Source: Pectobacterium punjabense (GTDB lineage: Bacteria; Pseudomonadota; Gammaproteobacteria; Enterobacterales; Enterobacteriaceae). Taken from it: a stretch of 64,000 nucleotides of DNA. Position 1 is the stretch's first letter. Every line of letters begins with the position of its first letter. The translations under genes were made by a program, and so were the position numbers. Of this stretch, positions 11,842-22,660 are shown one piece after another. The stretch covers positions 1 to 64,000 of the forward strand of contig NZ_CP038498.1 of assembly GCF_012427845.1 (NCBI RefSeq), written 5' to 3'. The notes under the pieces are model-generated. The model saw only the letters and a list, made by a program, of their open reading frames with translations. It was not told where the DNA came from and did not search any database.

Positions 11842-13155
11842 ATGAGTAAATTAAGCGAGTCATTATTCAGCGTTATCGAAAATCGTATTAGCCCGATTGC
11901 GGCAAAGCTCTCCAGCCAGCGCCATGTTGTGGCAATTAAGGATGGATTCATTGCATCCATGCCCTTTTTAATTGTCGGTTCTTTTATGATGTTATTCGCC
12001 CACCCGCCTTTTAGCCCGAATAGTGAATGGGCTTTCGCGCAGTGGTGGCTGGGAATGGTGGAACGCCACAGCGAACAAATCATGATGCCTTACAATATGA
12101 CGATGGGCATTATGGCGGTGTATATCACCAGCGCCATCGCTTATAACCTGGCACAGAGCTATAAAATGAACGGTTTTATGGCCGCCAGTCTGGCGCTGAT
12201 GTCGTTTATGGTGGTGGCCGCGCCGCAAGTCGATAAAAGCCTACCGGTCGGGTCGTTGGGCGGCGAGGGGATTTTCACCGCGATTATCGTGGCGATCTAC
12301 TCGACGGAGTTGATGCACTTTTTGCAGAAGCGGAATATTGGTATTCGCCTGCCCGAACAGGTGCCGCCGAAAATCCGCCAGTCTTTTGATTTGCTGATCC
12401 CGATCCTTGCCATCTTCCTGACGCTTTTCCCGCTTAGCCTGTTTATGCAGAACCAGTTCGGTATGTTGTTACCACAGGCGATTATGGCGATCTTTGCACC
12501 GATTATCTCAGCATCCGACTCACTGCCAGCGATCCTGATCGCGGTGCTGCTTTGTCACCTGCTGTGGTTTGCCGGGATTCACGGTGCCGTTATTGTGACG
12601 GGGATTTTGCAAGCGTTCTGGCTGACCAACTTAGGCATCAATCAGGAAGCGTTTAACGCAGGCGCACCGATCACCAAAATCTTCATTGAACCCTTCTGGC
12701 AGTTCTTCATTACGGTGGGGGGATCGGGGGCGACCATGGGGCTGGTCTTTCTCTATCTGCGCAGCCGCTCTGCCCACCTGCGTTCTATCGGCAAGCTGGC
12801 CGTGGTGCCGAGTATGTTCAACATCAACGAGCCGGTGATTTTTGGTTCACCCGTCGTAATGAATCCGCTGCTGTTTATCCCGTTTATTACGGCACCGTTG
12901 GTGAACGCCACAATCGCCTATATCGCGTTAAAAACCGATTTGGTGCATCGCGTGATTTCTCTTGCGCCCTGGACAACGCCGGGCCCGATTGGCGCAGCCT
13001 GGTCTACGGGGTGGGACTGGCGTGCGGTGGTGCTGGTGGGGGTACTGATTATCGTGTCGTCCTTAATTTATTACCCCTTCTTCAAAATGTATGAACGCCA
13101 ACTGATCGCACAGGAAGTGGGTACAGCAGAGGAGGCCGTGAGTGATGCTCGATGA
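11842..13155 (+). CDS. PTS lactose/cellobiose-type IIC permease
   Basis: This is the membrane channel (437 aa) of the beta-glucoside PTS. It moves the sugar inward coupled to phosphorylation by the IIB at 11520. Multiple hydrophobic helices are visible, along with the conserved IIC segments GIHGAVIVTG and NINEPVIFGSP. I chose ATG 11842, which has GGGAGGA just upstream; an earlier in-frame ATG overlaps the IIB gene. The stop overlaps the start of the IIA gene, indicating translational coupling. Confidence 0.93.
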   Translation: MSKLSESLFSVIENRISPIAAKLSSQRHVVAIKDGFIASMPFLIVGSFMMLFAHPPFSPNSEWAFAQWWLGMVERHSEQIMMPYNMTMGIMAVYITSAIAYNLAQSYKMNGFMAASLALMSFMVVAAPQVDKSLPVGSLGGEGIFTAIIVAIYSTELMHFLQKRNIGIRLPEQVPPKIRQSFDLLIPILAIFLTLFPLSLFMQNQFGMLLPQAIMAIFAPIISASDSLPAILIAVLLCHLLWFAGIHGAVIVTGILQAFWLTNLGINQEAFNAGAPITKIFIEPFWQFFITVGGSGATMGLVFLYLRSRSAHLRSIGKLAVVPSMFNINEPVIFGSPVVMNPLLFIPFITAPLVNATIAYIALKTDLVHRVISLAPWTTPGPIGAAWSTGWDWRAVVLVGVLIIVSSLIYYPFFKMYERQLIAQEVGTAEEAVSDAR

Positions 13156-13477
13156 AACGACAGTGATGGAACTGATTATCTATGCGGGAGAGGCGCGATC
13201 CAGCTCGATGGAAGCGTTGAGCGCCGCCAGAAAATACGACTGGGACAAGGCTGAGGAATTGCTGAACACGGCTTCCGTAGCGGCGCGCAAAGCGCATCAA
13301 ATCCAGACGGCTTTGATTGGTGCCGATGAGGGCAGCGGAAAAATCCCGGTCAACCTGATTCTGGTTCACGCGCAAGATCACCTAATGAACGCGATGCTAT
13401 GCCGTGAACTGGTGGAGGAGCTGATTCAACTGCATCGGGAAATCTCCTCCCTGAAACAACATGTTTACCCTAAATAA
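13145..13477 (+). CDS. PTS lactose/cellobiose-type IIA component
   Basis: This is a small helical IIA protein (110 aa) that receives phosphate from HPr and passes it to IIB. The conserved VHAQDHLM segment includes His75, the expected phosphorylated residue of the family. It overlaps the end of the IIC gene by 11 bases, and ATG 13145 follows GAGG. It is the only IIA of this type in the window, so it may also serve the second IIB-IIC pair at 30877-32519. Confidence 0.92.
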   Translation: MLDETTVMELIIYAGEARSSSMEALSAARKYDWDKAEELLNTASVAARKAHQIQTALIGADEGSGKIPVNLILVHAQDHLMNAMLCRELVEELIQLHREISSLKQHVYPK

Positions 13478-14932
<1,455 letters not shown>

Positions 14933-14960
14933 CGGCGATTATAGGAAACGCTAGTCGCAG

Positions 14961-14991
<31 letters not shown>

Positions 14992-15017
14992 GCGCGTCAT
15001 ACGCCTGTCACCCTGCC

Positions 15018-15085
<68 letters not shown>

Positions 15086-15087
15086 CT

Positions 15088-15903
15088 ATGTCTGTAAAAC
15101 TGATCGCTATTGATATGGACGGGACGTTGCTGACGCCCCAAAATCAAATTTCACCTGCGGTAAAAGCCGCGATTGCCGCTGCCAGAGAGAAAGGCGTGCA
15201 GGTCGTGTTGGCTACCGGTCGCCCCTACATCGGCGTCGAACGCTACCTGATGGAGTTAGATTTACAGCAGGAAGGCTGTTACTGCATCACCAACAACGGT
15301 GCGCTGGTGCAGCGTACGGTCAATGGCGACTGTGTGGCACAAACCGCATTGAGCTTCGACGATTATCTCTATTTCGAAGCGCTAGCCTGCAAATTGGGCG
15401 TCCATTTCCATGCGCTGGACTTCAATTTCGTCTATACCGCCAATAAAGACATCAGCCCTTACACCATTCACGAATCTCACCTGACCGGGATGCCGCTGAA
15501 GTATCGTGCGGTAGAAGAAATGGATCGTAGCCTGACGTTCCCGAAAGTGATGATGATTGATGAGCCGGAGCTATTAGACCGTGCCATCAGCCAACTGCCG
15601 GCGGAAGCCTTTGAACGCTACACCATCATGAAGAGCGCCGAATACTATCTGGAAATTCTGGATAAGCGCGTGAACAAAGGTGAAGGCGTGAAAATGCTGG
15701 CGGAGCACCTCAACATTCCGCGTGAAAGCGTCATGACGCTGGGCGATCAGCAGAACGATCTGGCAATGATTCGCTATGCGGGCATCGGCGTCGCGATGGG
15801 CAACGCCATCGATGAAGTGAAAGAAGCCAGCCAGTTTGTCACCAAAACTAACATGGAAGATGGTGTCGCTTACGCGATTGAAAAATTCGTTCTTAATGCC
15901 TGA
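15088..15903 (+). CDS. yidA: Cof-type HAD sugar phosphatase YidA
   Basis: This haloacid-dehalogenase-fold phosphatase (271 aa) has the same length range as E. coli YidA, which hydrolyses small sugar phosphates. Motif I DMDGTLL supplies the nucleophile and acid Asp residues, LATGR is motif II, and motif III/IV is the GDQQNDLAMI stretch after a conserved lysine (KRVNKGEGVK). In E. coli yidA sits close to gyrB. Here a block of about 9 kb lies between them. Confidence 0.95.
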   Translation: MSVKLIAIDMDGTLLTPQNQISPAVKAAIAAAREKGVQVVLATGRPYIGVERYLMELDLQQEGCYCITNNGALVQRTVNGDCVAQTALSFDDYLYFEALACKLGVHFHALDFNFVYTANKDISPYTIHESHLTGMPLKYRAVEEMDRSLTFPKVMMIDEPELLDRAISQLPAEAFERYTIMKSAEYYLEILDKRVNKGEGVKMLAEHLNIPRESVMTLGDQQNDLAMIRYAGIGVAMGNAIDEVKEASQFVTKTNMEDGVAYAIEKFVLNA

Positions 15904-15922
15904 TGAGAAAAATATAATATTA

Positions 15923-15953
15923 AATAGCCATCATCGATGGCTATTATTATTTA
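15923..15953 (+). terminator. Terminator of yidA
   Basis: AATAGCCATC (15923-15932) pairs perfectly with GATGGCTATT (15936-15945) around a three-base loop, with an A/T-rich ATTATTT tail. Confidence 0.8.
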
Positions 15954-16047
15954 AAATAATAATCACGCTATCTATTTTAAATAAATCTATTCCCCAGTAG
16001 TCATTATTCAATAAATACATTAATAAAAATAAAGACTTTGGTCGATA

Positions 16048-16944
16048 TTATTTCAACGCCAAACTCGCTGCGAGTTTTTCTTTCATCACCTGAGTGATGT
16101 GATTCACTACTTGGCTGCGAGGAATTTGCGGGGGATAGACCGCGCAATACGCCATTTTTATATCAGGATTGAATGGTTTTACGATAACGGGAGAAGGGCT
16201 GTTCAGCGCGGTAATAAAATCCACCACGCCGATGCCGACATTTCTTGATGCCAGCACGCAGCAGTTAACCATCGAGGTTTCGATAGGGTTGTGCAGATAG
16301 ATTTGCTCTTTTCTGGCTGAAATATCGATTTGTGCCCGCAGCGGTGTGGTTCTGCCGGGCAAAATAGCGCGGGTGTTGGCCAGATCGGCCAGCGTAATTT
16401 CATCCGCCGTGGCGAGGGGGTGATCCACCGCTAACACCGCGACAGCACTGGCATCCGCCAGTGGTTCAGCCTCCAGCCCTTTGATACCCGTCTGGCCAAA
16501 AATAAACCCAACGTCATAGTGATTTTCAGCAATCGCGTCCGTAATGCGGCTGCTGCTTTCGATGTCTAAAAACAGGGAAAGATCGGGGTATTTCTTGAGT
16601 AAGGTAGGGAGAACCTGGTCTGAGCAAAGAAACGAGAGTGCCTGAACGGCGGCGATGCGCAGGACGCTGCCTTTAGCGTGGCGAATTTCATCGGCAATTA
16701 GCCCGATGTGATCCAACCCCAAATAAAGACGTTCAACCTCCCGATACAGCTTCATTGCCTCGGCGCGTGGGATCAGGCCGCGTCCGTCTCTATCAAACAG
16801 CTTCAGATTCAGTGCGTCTTCAAAGTCCTTAATGAGTCGGCTAACGGCTGGCTGGGTGATGTACATCATGTTGGCGGCAGCGGTGATGCCTCCGGTGAGG
16901 ATGACTTTATGGAAGGCTTCAACCTGACGGGGATTGATACGCAT
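16048..16944 (-). CDS. LysR-family regulator, OccR-like
   Basis: This is a LysR-type transcriptional regulator (298 aa). The N-terminal winged helix-turn-helix contains ITAAANMMYITQPAVSRLIK, and a substrate-binding co-inducer domain follows. Among families I know, the DNA-binding segment (RQVEAFHKVILTGGITAAA) resembles OccR-type opine regulators and LysR itself. ATG 16944 gives the usual LysR N-terminus. It is divergent from the family-5 binding-protein gene with a 142-base gap, the classic layout for a LysR regulator and its target. The inducer is unknown. Confidence 0.85.
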   Translation of the reverse strand: MRINPRQVEAFHKVILTGGITAAANMMYITQPAVSRLIKDFEDALNLKLFDRDGRGLIPRAEAMKLYREVERLYLGLDHIGLIADEIRHAKGSVLRIAAVQALSFLCSDQVLPTLLKKYPDLSLFLDIESSSRITDAIAENHYDVGFIFGQTGIKGLEAEPLADASAVAVLAVDHPLATADEITLADLANTRAILPGRTTPLRAQIDISARKEQIYLHNPIETSMVNCCVLASRNVGIGVVDFITALNSPSPVIVKPFNPDIKMAYCAVYPPQIPRSQVVNHITQVMKEKLAASLALK

Positions 16945-17086
16945 GCTAGTCACCTTAAAACATAACATTTAGTTATCAATTTAACACAAAATGCAATTTT
17001 TCATTATCCAATCTGACGCATAGACTCACAATCATAAGATTTAATACACTTCATTAGTACTCAATCATGGAATAGAGGGTTAGTGA

Positions 17087-18637
17087 ATGAAGAAATCAAC
17101 GCTGGCGTTATTGTTTACCGTTTTATTTTCATCTTCACCTTTGGTTTATAGCGCGGACCTGAATATCGGTTTGGCTTCCTCCACCACATCAATGGACCCG
17201 CAGTTTTATGTGGGTGGAGCGAATAGCGCAATGGCGCGCAATATTTTTGACGGTTTGGTTGTACAGGATGAAAAACAGCAGATTGCACCTGCCCTGGCAA
17301 CCAGTTGGAAAGTGATTGACGACAAGACGTGGGAATTTACCTTGCGTTCTGGCGTTAAGTTTCACGACGGCAGTGATTTTACGGCTAAAGATGTGATTGC
17401 CAGCATTAAGCGTGTTGCGCTGGCATCCAAAAACAGCCCAAGTTCTTACGCACCTTACGTCAGCGACATTGCTGAAGTAATAGAAGTGAATCCATTAACG
17501 GTGCGGATAAAGACAAAAGAGGCTTCGCCGCTGCTGCTGAATAATTTAAGTCGGGTTTCCATTTTGCCCGCCCGACTTGAGAACGTCCCGACGGAAACGT
17601 TGAATTCAGGAAAAGATGTGATTGGTACAGGGCCATTCAAATTTGTTTCCTGGGTGCCGGACGACCGGGTAGTCCTTAGTCGTAATGATGATTACTGGGG
17701 AGGAAAAGCAGAGTGGGACAACGTAACTGTCCGTGTATTTAAAAACAGTAGTGCACGTGTAGCAGCAGTATTATCCGGTGATGTGGACATGATTGAAAAC
17801 GTTCCAACAGCCGACAGCAGTAATATTGAAAAAAATCAGCAGTTAAAAACGATTTCAACACCAGGGAATCGTGTTATTTACCTTCACATGGACCAGCAGC
17901 GAGATGAATCACCGTTCGCCAAAGGTCCTGATGGTAAAAACCCATTACTAAAAAAAGAAGTACGCCAGGCGATGTCTTTAGCACTTAATCGTCAGGCAAT
18001 CGTCGACCGTGTGATGGAGGGGCAGGCTGTTGTCGCCTCTCAGCTTGTACCGAAGGGGTATCTCGGGTATTCCGCTTCCATTCCTGCGCCGGTTTACAAT
18101 CCGGAGAAAGCCAAACAGGAACTGGCGGCGGCGGGTTACCCCGACGGCTTCACGCTGACCTTCCACGCGTCGAACGATCGTTATCCTAATGATTCTAAAA
18201 TTGCTCAGGCCATTGGCCAAATGTTCACACGCGTCGGCATCAAAACCGAAGTGGTTACGATGCCCGGCAGTGTGTACTTCTCACGCGCATCCCGTCTCGA
18301 ATTCAGTTTGATTATGGGCGGAGCCGCGATTGAAACCGGGGAAGCTTCTGGAGTATTGGGGCCATTGCTAGAAACCTTTGGCCCCAATGCAGGACAGGGG
18401 AATCGTGGTCGCTATTCCAATCCTGTCTTTGATAAAACGCTGAACGAAGCGCGCGCCACGTTGGATGATACCAAGCGTGATGCGCTGCTGGCTGAGGCAA
18501 TGAACATCGGCATGAACGATCTGGGGGTGATTCCGGTGATGTTCCTGTCCAACACCTGGGCGATGAAAAAGCAGTATACCTACGTGGGCCGTTCCGATGC
18601 CTACACGCTGCCGTACTTTGTCCGTTCCGCGAAATAG
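17087..18637 (+). CDS. ABC transporter family-5 solute-binding protein
   Basis: This is a periplasmic binding protein (516 aa) of the peptide/nickel/opine class (SBP family 5). The N-terminus is a signal peptide (MKKSTLALLFTVLFSSS, likely cleaved after VYS-A). The mature protein has the family features DGLVVQDEKQQIAPALATSW, YTFTLRSGVKFHDG-like LRSGVKFHDGSDF and IGTGPFKFVSW. It heads a run with two permeases and a fused ATPase, so it should define the imported compound. Known family ligands include peptides, nickel, glutathione, opines and nucleotide-peptide conjugates. The linked nucleoside hydrolases and lyase hint at a nucleoside-containing or sugar-acid ligand, which is inference. Confidence 0.9.
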   Translation: MKKSTLALLFTVLFSSSPLVYSADLNIGLASSTTSMDPQFYVGGANSAMARNIFDGLVVQDEKQQIAPALATSWKVIDDKTWEFTLRSGVKFHDGSDFTAKDVIASIKRVALASKNSPSSYAPYVSDIAEVIEVNPLTVRIKTKEASPLLLNNLSRVSILPARLENVPTETLNSGKDVIGTGPFKFVSWVPDDRVVLSRNDDYWGGKAEWDNVTVRVFKNSSARVAAVLSGDVDMIENVPTADSSNIEKNQQLKTISTPGNRVIYLHMDQQRDESPFAKGPDGKNPLLKKEVRQAMSLALNRQAIVDRVMEGQAVVASQLVPKGYLGYSASIPAPVYNPEKAKQELAAAGYPDGFTLTFHASNDRYPNDSKIAQAIGQMFTRVGIKTEVVTMPGSVYFSRASRLEFSLIMGGAAIETGEASGVLGPLLETFGPNAGQGNRGRYSNPVFDKTLNEARATLDDTKRDALLAEAMNIGMNDLGVIPVMFLSNTWAMKKQYTYVGRSDAYTLPYFVRSAK

Positions 18638-18659
18638 TCACCTTTCAGTCATGATCCAA

Positions 18660-18681
18660 AAGGGGTGAGGCTTCACCCCTT
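18660..18681 (+). terminator. Intercistronic hairpin after the binding-protein gene
   Basis: AAGGGGTGA (18660-18668) pairs with TCACCCCTT (18673-18681) around GGCT. There is no T run. Such hairpins often protect binding-protein mRNA and set it above its downstream genes; that role is inferred here. Confidence 0.6.
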
Positions 18682-18705
18682 ATTACCGATAACAAGGAGA
18701 GCGGT

Positions 18706-19590
18706 GTGAATACATTTAGCGGTGTTTTTCCCTATCTGGTGTCACCCGTCAGGCCCGATGGTCAGGTCGATAAGCCTGTGTTGGCACAGCTCACCGAGCA
18801 TCTGATTCAGTGTGGCGTACATGGCGTAGTGCCACTGGGTAGTACCGGTGAGTTTGCCTATCTCTCTGCGGTTCAGCGCCTCGATGTGGTTAAAACGGTG
18901 ATCGAGACGACAGCAGGCCGTGTGCCCGTTATCGCGGGTGTTGCGTCGACCACCATTCAGGATGCCGTTGAGCAAACGAAACGCTACGTCGAATTGGGTG
19001 CGGATGGCATTCTCGCGGTGCTGGAAGCCTATTTCCCTTTGAACGATGACGGCGTCGAACAGTATTTCCGCGCTATTGCCGAGGCTGCACAGGGTAAACC
19101 CGTGGTGCTCTACACCAATCCTCAGTTCCAACGCTCCGATTTGAGTTTGCCCGTCATTGAACGCCTCAGCCATGTCAGCAACATCCTCTATATCAAAGAT
19201 GCATCGACCAATACCGGACGTTTGCTCTCCATCATTGAACGCACCCGTGGCCGGATGGAGGTCTTCTCCGCGTCCGCGCATATTCCCGCCTGTGTGATGC
19301 TGATTGGCGGCGTGGGTTGGATGGCTGGCCCGGCGTGTATCGTTCCCAAACAGAGTCTTGCTTTGTATGAAGCCGCCCGCGCGGGTGACTGGAACAGGGC
19401 AATGGAGCTTCAGCGTCCGCTGTGGCGCATCAATGAAATCTTTGCCCGTTATTCCATTGCCGGCTGTATTAAAGCGGCGCTGCAATTGCAGGGATTTGCG
19501 GTGGGCGATCCGTTGCTGCCTCAGCAGCCGTTGGATGAAAAAGCGCGTAAAGAGATCGCGGACGTTTTAGCGTCTGTTGGTGCCCTTTAA
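18706..19590 (+). CDS. Dihydrodipicolinate synthase/N-acetylneuraminate lyase family protein
   Basis: This class I aldolase-like lyase (294 aa) belongs to the DapA/NanA superfamily. The Schiff-base lysine is Lys164 in YIKDAS, the catalytic tyrosine is Tyr136 in LYTNP, and the GSTGE motif is at 45-49. The arginine that binds the substrate carboxylate in true DHDPS (in YNVPSRTG) is replaced by an F/Q segment, so it is probably not lysine-biosynthetic DapA. It starts at GTG 18706 after AAGGAG. It lies between a binding protein and two nucleoside hydrolases, suggesting cleavage or formation of a 2-keto-acid linked to the imported compound. Confidence 0.87.
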   Translation: MNTFSGVFPYLVSPVRPDGQVDKPVLAQLTEHLIQCGVHGVVPLGSTGEFAYLSAVQRLDVVKTVIETTAGRVPVIAGVASTTIQDAVEQTKRYVELGADGILAVLEAYFPLNDDGVEQYFRAIAEAAQGKPVVLYTNPQFQRSDLSLPVIERLSHVSNILYIKDASTNTGRLLSIIERTRGRMEVFSASAHIPACVMLIGGVGWMAGPACIVPKQSLALYEAARAGDWNRAMELQRPLWRINEIFARYSIAGCIKAALQLQGFAVGDPLLPQQPLDEKARKEIADVLASVGAL

Positions 19591-19720
19591 CACGTTTTTC
19601 CTGAAACTTTAATTAGTTAGAGTATGGATGTTGTTATTTTTAACGCGGTAGCCGTGCGGGCTTTCTGCACTTTGAAATCTGTCAGTACCGATTAAAAAAG
19701 AGAAAAGGGATAACCATAGG

Positions 19721-20674
19721 ATGAGCGTCCTACCTATTATTATTGATTGCGATCCGGGGATCGATGACGCGATTGCGTTATTAAGTGCATTTGTGGCACC
19801 CGAGCTGGATATTCGCGGTATTTGCGCGGTGTGTGGCAACCAGCCAGTGGAAAAGACGGTGCGTAATGCGCTGCAAATTGTTGAACTGGGGCAGCGAACG
19901 GATATTCCGGTCTTCGCCGGGTGTCACCGCCCGCTGTTACGTGAACCGATCCACGGCCAGTTTCATGGTGAAAGTGGATTAGGTCAGACCGTGCTGCCAG
20001 TGCCGCAAAAGCAGGCCGAATCGCAGCACGCGGTGAATTTTATTATCGAACAGTGTCAGCAGGCGATTGCCAATGGCAAGCCCATTACGCTCTGTACGCT
20101 CGGGCCATTAACTAATGTGGCGACAGCGTTGCGTATGGTGCCTGCGATTGCCAACGGGATTGAGCGCATCGTGATGATGGGCGGCGCGTATCGGGAAGCG
20201 GGTAACCGCAGCCTGACGTCTGAATTTAATATGATCGCCGATCCGCAGGCGGCAAAAGTGGTATTTGATTCGTCGATTGCCATTGTTGCACTCCCGCTGG
20301 ATGTCACGCATCGGGTGATTTTGACGCCGGAATTAGTCGCGCGTTTCATTGCGCTCTCTGGGCGTATTTCCGGCCCGCTGGGCGAAATGATGGCGTTTTG
20401 GGATCGCAACGATATTCGTCGCTATGGTTCACGCGGTGGCCCGTTACACGATCCGTTGGTTATCGCCTGGGTTCTGGCGCCACACTGCTTCACGACCGAA
20501 AAAGCCAGCGTCTACATTGAGCAGGACAGCGAGCTGTGTATGGGGCAAACCGTTGCTGACTGGTACGGAAAAACCGCGCGTCAGCCTAATGTGGATGTGG
20601 TGACGGGGGTGGATGCCAAACAGGTGGTTGAACTGTTTGCTGACCTACTGAGCCGCTACGGGAAGGGGGCCTGA
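19721..20674 (+). CDS. Inosine-uridine-type nucleoside hydrolase (first copy)
   Basis: This N-ribohydrolase (317 aa) splits a nucleoside into ribose and free base. The calcium-binding family motif DCDPGIDD is at residues 9-16, and the conserved catalytic-histidine segment GGPLHDP lies near 240. It starts 130 bases after the lyase gene, leaving room for an internal promoter, and is followed four bases later by a second hydrolase. The two share organisation but differ clearly in sequence, so they may have different specificities. The short GG directly before ATG 19721 and an AAGGGA further upstream are the only ribosome-site candidates. Confidence 0.9.
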   Translation: MSVLPIIIDCDPGIDDAIALLSAFVAPELDIRGICAVCGNQPVEKTVRNALQIVELGQRTDIPVFAGCHRPLLREPIHGQFHGESGLGQTVLPVPQKQAESQHAVNFIIEQCQQAIANGKPITLCTLGPLTNVATALRMVPAIANGIERIVMMGGAYREAGNRSLTSEFNMIADPQAAKVVFDSSIAIVALPLDVTHRVILTPELVARFIALSGRISGPLGEMMAFWDRNDIRRYGSRGGPLHDPLVIAWVLAPHCFTTEKASVYIEQDSELCMGQTVADWYGKTARQPNVDVVTGVDAKQVVELFADLLSRYGKGA

Positions 20675-20678
20675 TAGG

Positions 20679-21683
20679 ATGCGAGAACGTATTATTATTG
20701 ATACCGATCCCGGTGTTGACGATGCGATAGCTATTTGGCTGGCCTTGGCTTCACCTGAACTGGACGTACTCGGTATCACCGCCGTGGCGGGTAATGTCCC
20801 GCTTGAGGCGACGCTGGCGAATGCCTGTAAAGTCGTTGGCCTGACGGGGCGAACCGATGTGCCGATTTTTGCCGGAGCGTCGCACCCGCTGATCCGCGAG
20901 CAGGTGTTTGGTAAATATGCACATATCGGTGCGTTTTCCCCTGAGTGGGTGCCAGATAGCACACTGTTGCCGGAGCAGGAACACGCCGTCGATTTTCTGG
21001 TGCGAACGACGCGACAGGCCGCGGCTGACAATAATCCGATCACGCTCTGTTCGATAGGGCCGATGACGAATGTGGCATTGGCGCTGCGTTTTCATCCCGA
21101 TGTGGCGCGCGGCATCAAACAGATTGTCTCTATGAGCTGTGCTTTTACCGCGTTGGGCAATCGTGTGCCGTGGGCAGATTTTAACGTTTATGCCGATCCG
21201 CATGCGGCGGACATCGTCTTTTCCTCCGGCGTTCCCCTTGTCATCATGCCGTTAGATATGACGTTTCAGGCGCTGATTCAGGCGGAACAGGTTGATGAGA
21301 TTGAGCGCAGCGGCGGTGAACCGGGCAAGGCGATGGCGGCGCTATTACGCACGTTCGATCGTAATGAAGTGGCACGTTTTGGTCGTGAAGGTGGTCCGAT
21401 TCATGATGCGACCGTCATTTCATGGCTACTAAAACCTGAGCTGTTCCAAGCGGCATCTGCACGTGTGGGAGTGGAAGTCACCGGCAAGACGGCGGGTTAC
21501 GTGTTTGCCGATTTTTATCACAAACTGGATAAACCGGATAATGCGCTGGTCATGCGGGAAATCGACGAACAAGGGTTTCTCGGCCTGATTGCCGATCGCC
21601 TGCGCCGCTATGGCTCTGGCACCATAATGGGTTCAGAAGCAATAACGAGCCCTGAAGCGCTAAACGGTTCTGAGGAGCGCTAA
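20679..21683 (+). CDS. Inosine-uridine-type nucleoside hydrolase (second copy)
   Basis: This is a second nucleoside hydrolase (334 aa) with DTDPGVDD at residues 8-15 and GGPIHDATVISW near the catalytic histidine. It is longer at the C-terminus than the first copy, ending in a polar Ser/Glu-rich tail. It starts four bases after the first copy's stop, and its own stop overlaps the permease start (TAATG), so translation is coupled. A tandem pair inside an importer operon is unusual: salvage nucleoside hydrolases are normally single genes near dedicated nucleoside permeases. Confidence 0.9.
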   Translation: MRERIIIDTDPGVDDAIAIWLALASPELDVLGITAVAGNVPLEATLANACKVVGLTGRTDVPIFAGASHPLIREQVFGKYAHIGAFSPEWVPDSTLLPEQEHAVDFLVRTTRQAAADNNPITLCSIGPMTNVALALRFHPDVARGIKQIVSMSCAFTALGNRVPWADFNVYADPHAADIVFSSGVPLVIMPLDMTFQALIQAEQVDEIERSGGEPGKAMAALLRTFDRNEVARFGREGGPIHDATVISWLLKPELFQAASARVGVEVTGKTAGYVFADFYHKLDKPDNALVMREIDEQGFLGLIADRLRRYGSGTIMGSEAITSPEALNGSEER

Positions 21684-22660
21684 TGATAGCCTACCTGCTA
21701 AGCCGAATCGGACAAACGCTGCTGACGCTGGCTGTTATGTCGGTGCTGGTGTTTGTGGGTGTCTATCTGGTCGGTAATCCGGTCGATATGCTATTGGGCG
21801 CGACAGCCACGCCAGCGGAACGGCTGGCGGTGATTCAGTCCTTCGGTCTGGATAAGCCCGTCTGGGAACAGTACGGGCTGTTTGTCTGGAACGCCTTTCA
21901 GGGCGACATGGGTAAGTCTTTTATCTTTAACCAACCCGCGCTGACGCTGATTTTTCAGCGCATGCCTGCCACGCTCGAACTGGCGATGGTGGCATTCGTG
22001 ATGGCGCTGGTTGTCGGTATCCCGCTGGGAATTTACGCGGGTCTAAAGCCGGACAGCGCGGTGTCCAAATCCATCATGACCTTCTCCATTCTGGGCTTTA
22101 GCCTACCCACGTTCTGGATCGGGTTGGTAATGATCATGCTGTTCAGCGTAAAGCTCGGCTGGCTGCCCTCATCGGGCAGAGGCGATACTCACGATCTGTT
22201 CGGTATCCCATTCAGTTTTCTCACCCGCGATGGCCTCGAACACCTGCTTTTGCCCGCGTTTAATCTCGCGCTGTTTAAGATCTCGCTGGTCATTCGCCTG
22301 ATGCGGGCGGGTGTGATGGAGTGTCTGCAACAGGATTATGTGCAGTTTGCTCGCGCGAAAGGGCTGTCGGAAACCCGCATTGTGCTAGTGCATGTGCTGC
22401 GCAATACGCTAATTCCATTGATTACTGTGCTGGGTCTGGAACTGGGATCGCTGATCGCGTTCGCGGTGGTTACGGAAACTATTTATGCCTGGCCGGGAAT
22501 GGGTAAGTTGATTATCGATTCGATCGCCGTGCTCGACCGTCCGGTCATCCTGGCTTACCTGATGATTACCGTCGTGATGTTCAGCGTGATTAACCTGCTG
22601 GTGGATTTACTGTACGTGCTGGTTGATCCGCGCGTGCGGTTGGGAGGGGACAAAGGATGA
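21683..22660 (+). CDS. ABC transporter permease, DppB/OppB type
   Basis: This inner-membrane permease (325 aa) belongs to the peptide/nickel importer class. Its N-terminal segment (ISRIG-like LLSRIGQTLLTLAVM) and the EAA loop (YVQFARAKGLSE followed by HVLRNTLIPL) are typical of DppB. It begins at an ATG overlapping the upstream nucleoside hydrolase stop and ends with an ATGA overlap with the next permease. With the permease at 22657 it should form the channel for the ligand of the 17087 binding protein. Confidence 0.92.
   Translation: MIAYLLSRIGQTLLTLAVMSVLVFVGVYLVGNPVDMLLGATATPAERLAVIQSFGLDKPVWEQYGLFVWNAFQGDMGKSFIFNQPALTLIFQRMPATLELAMVAFVMALVVGIPLGIYAGLKPDSAVSKSIMTFSILGFSLPTFWIGLVMIMLFSVKLGWLPSSGRGDTHDLFGIPFSFLTRDGLEHLLLPAFNLALFKISLVIRLMRAGVMECLQQDYVQFARAKGLSETRIVLVHVLRNTLIPLITVLGLELGSLIAFAVVTETIYAWPGMGKLIIDSIAVLDRPVILAYLMITVVMFSVINLLVDLLYVLVDPRVRLGGDKG

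Noticed and set aside
18742..19485. A 247-codon minus-strand frame opposite the lyase gene
   Set aside because: It lies fully inside a well-supported gene with intact catalytic residues and has no recognisable domain.
18706..19590. Calling the lyase gene dapA
   Set aside because: The DHDPS carboxylate-binding arginine is missing and the context is catabolic, so a biosynthetic name would mislead.
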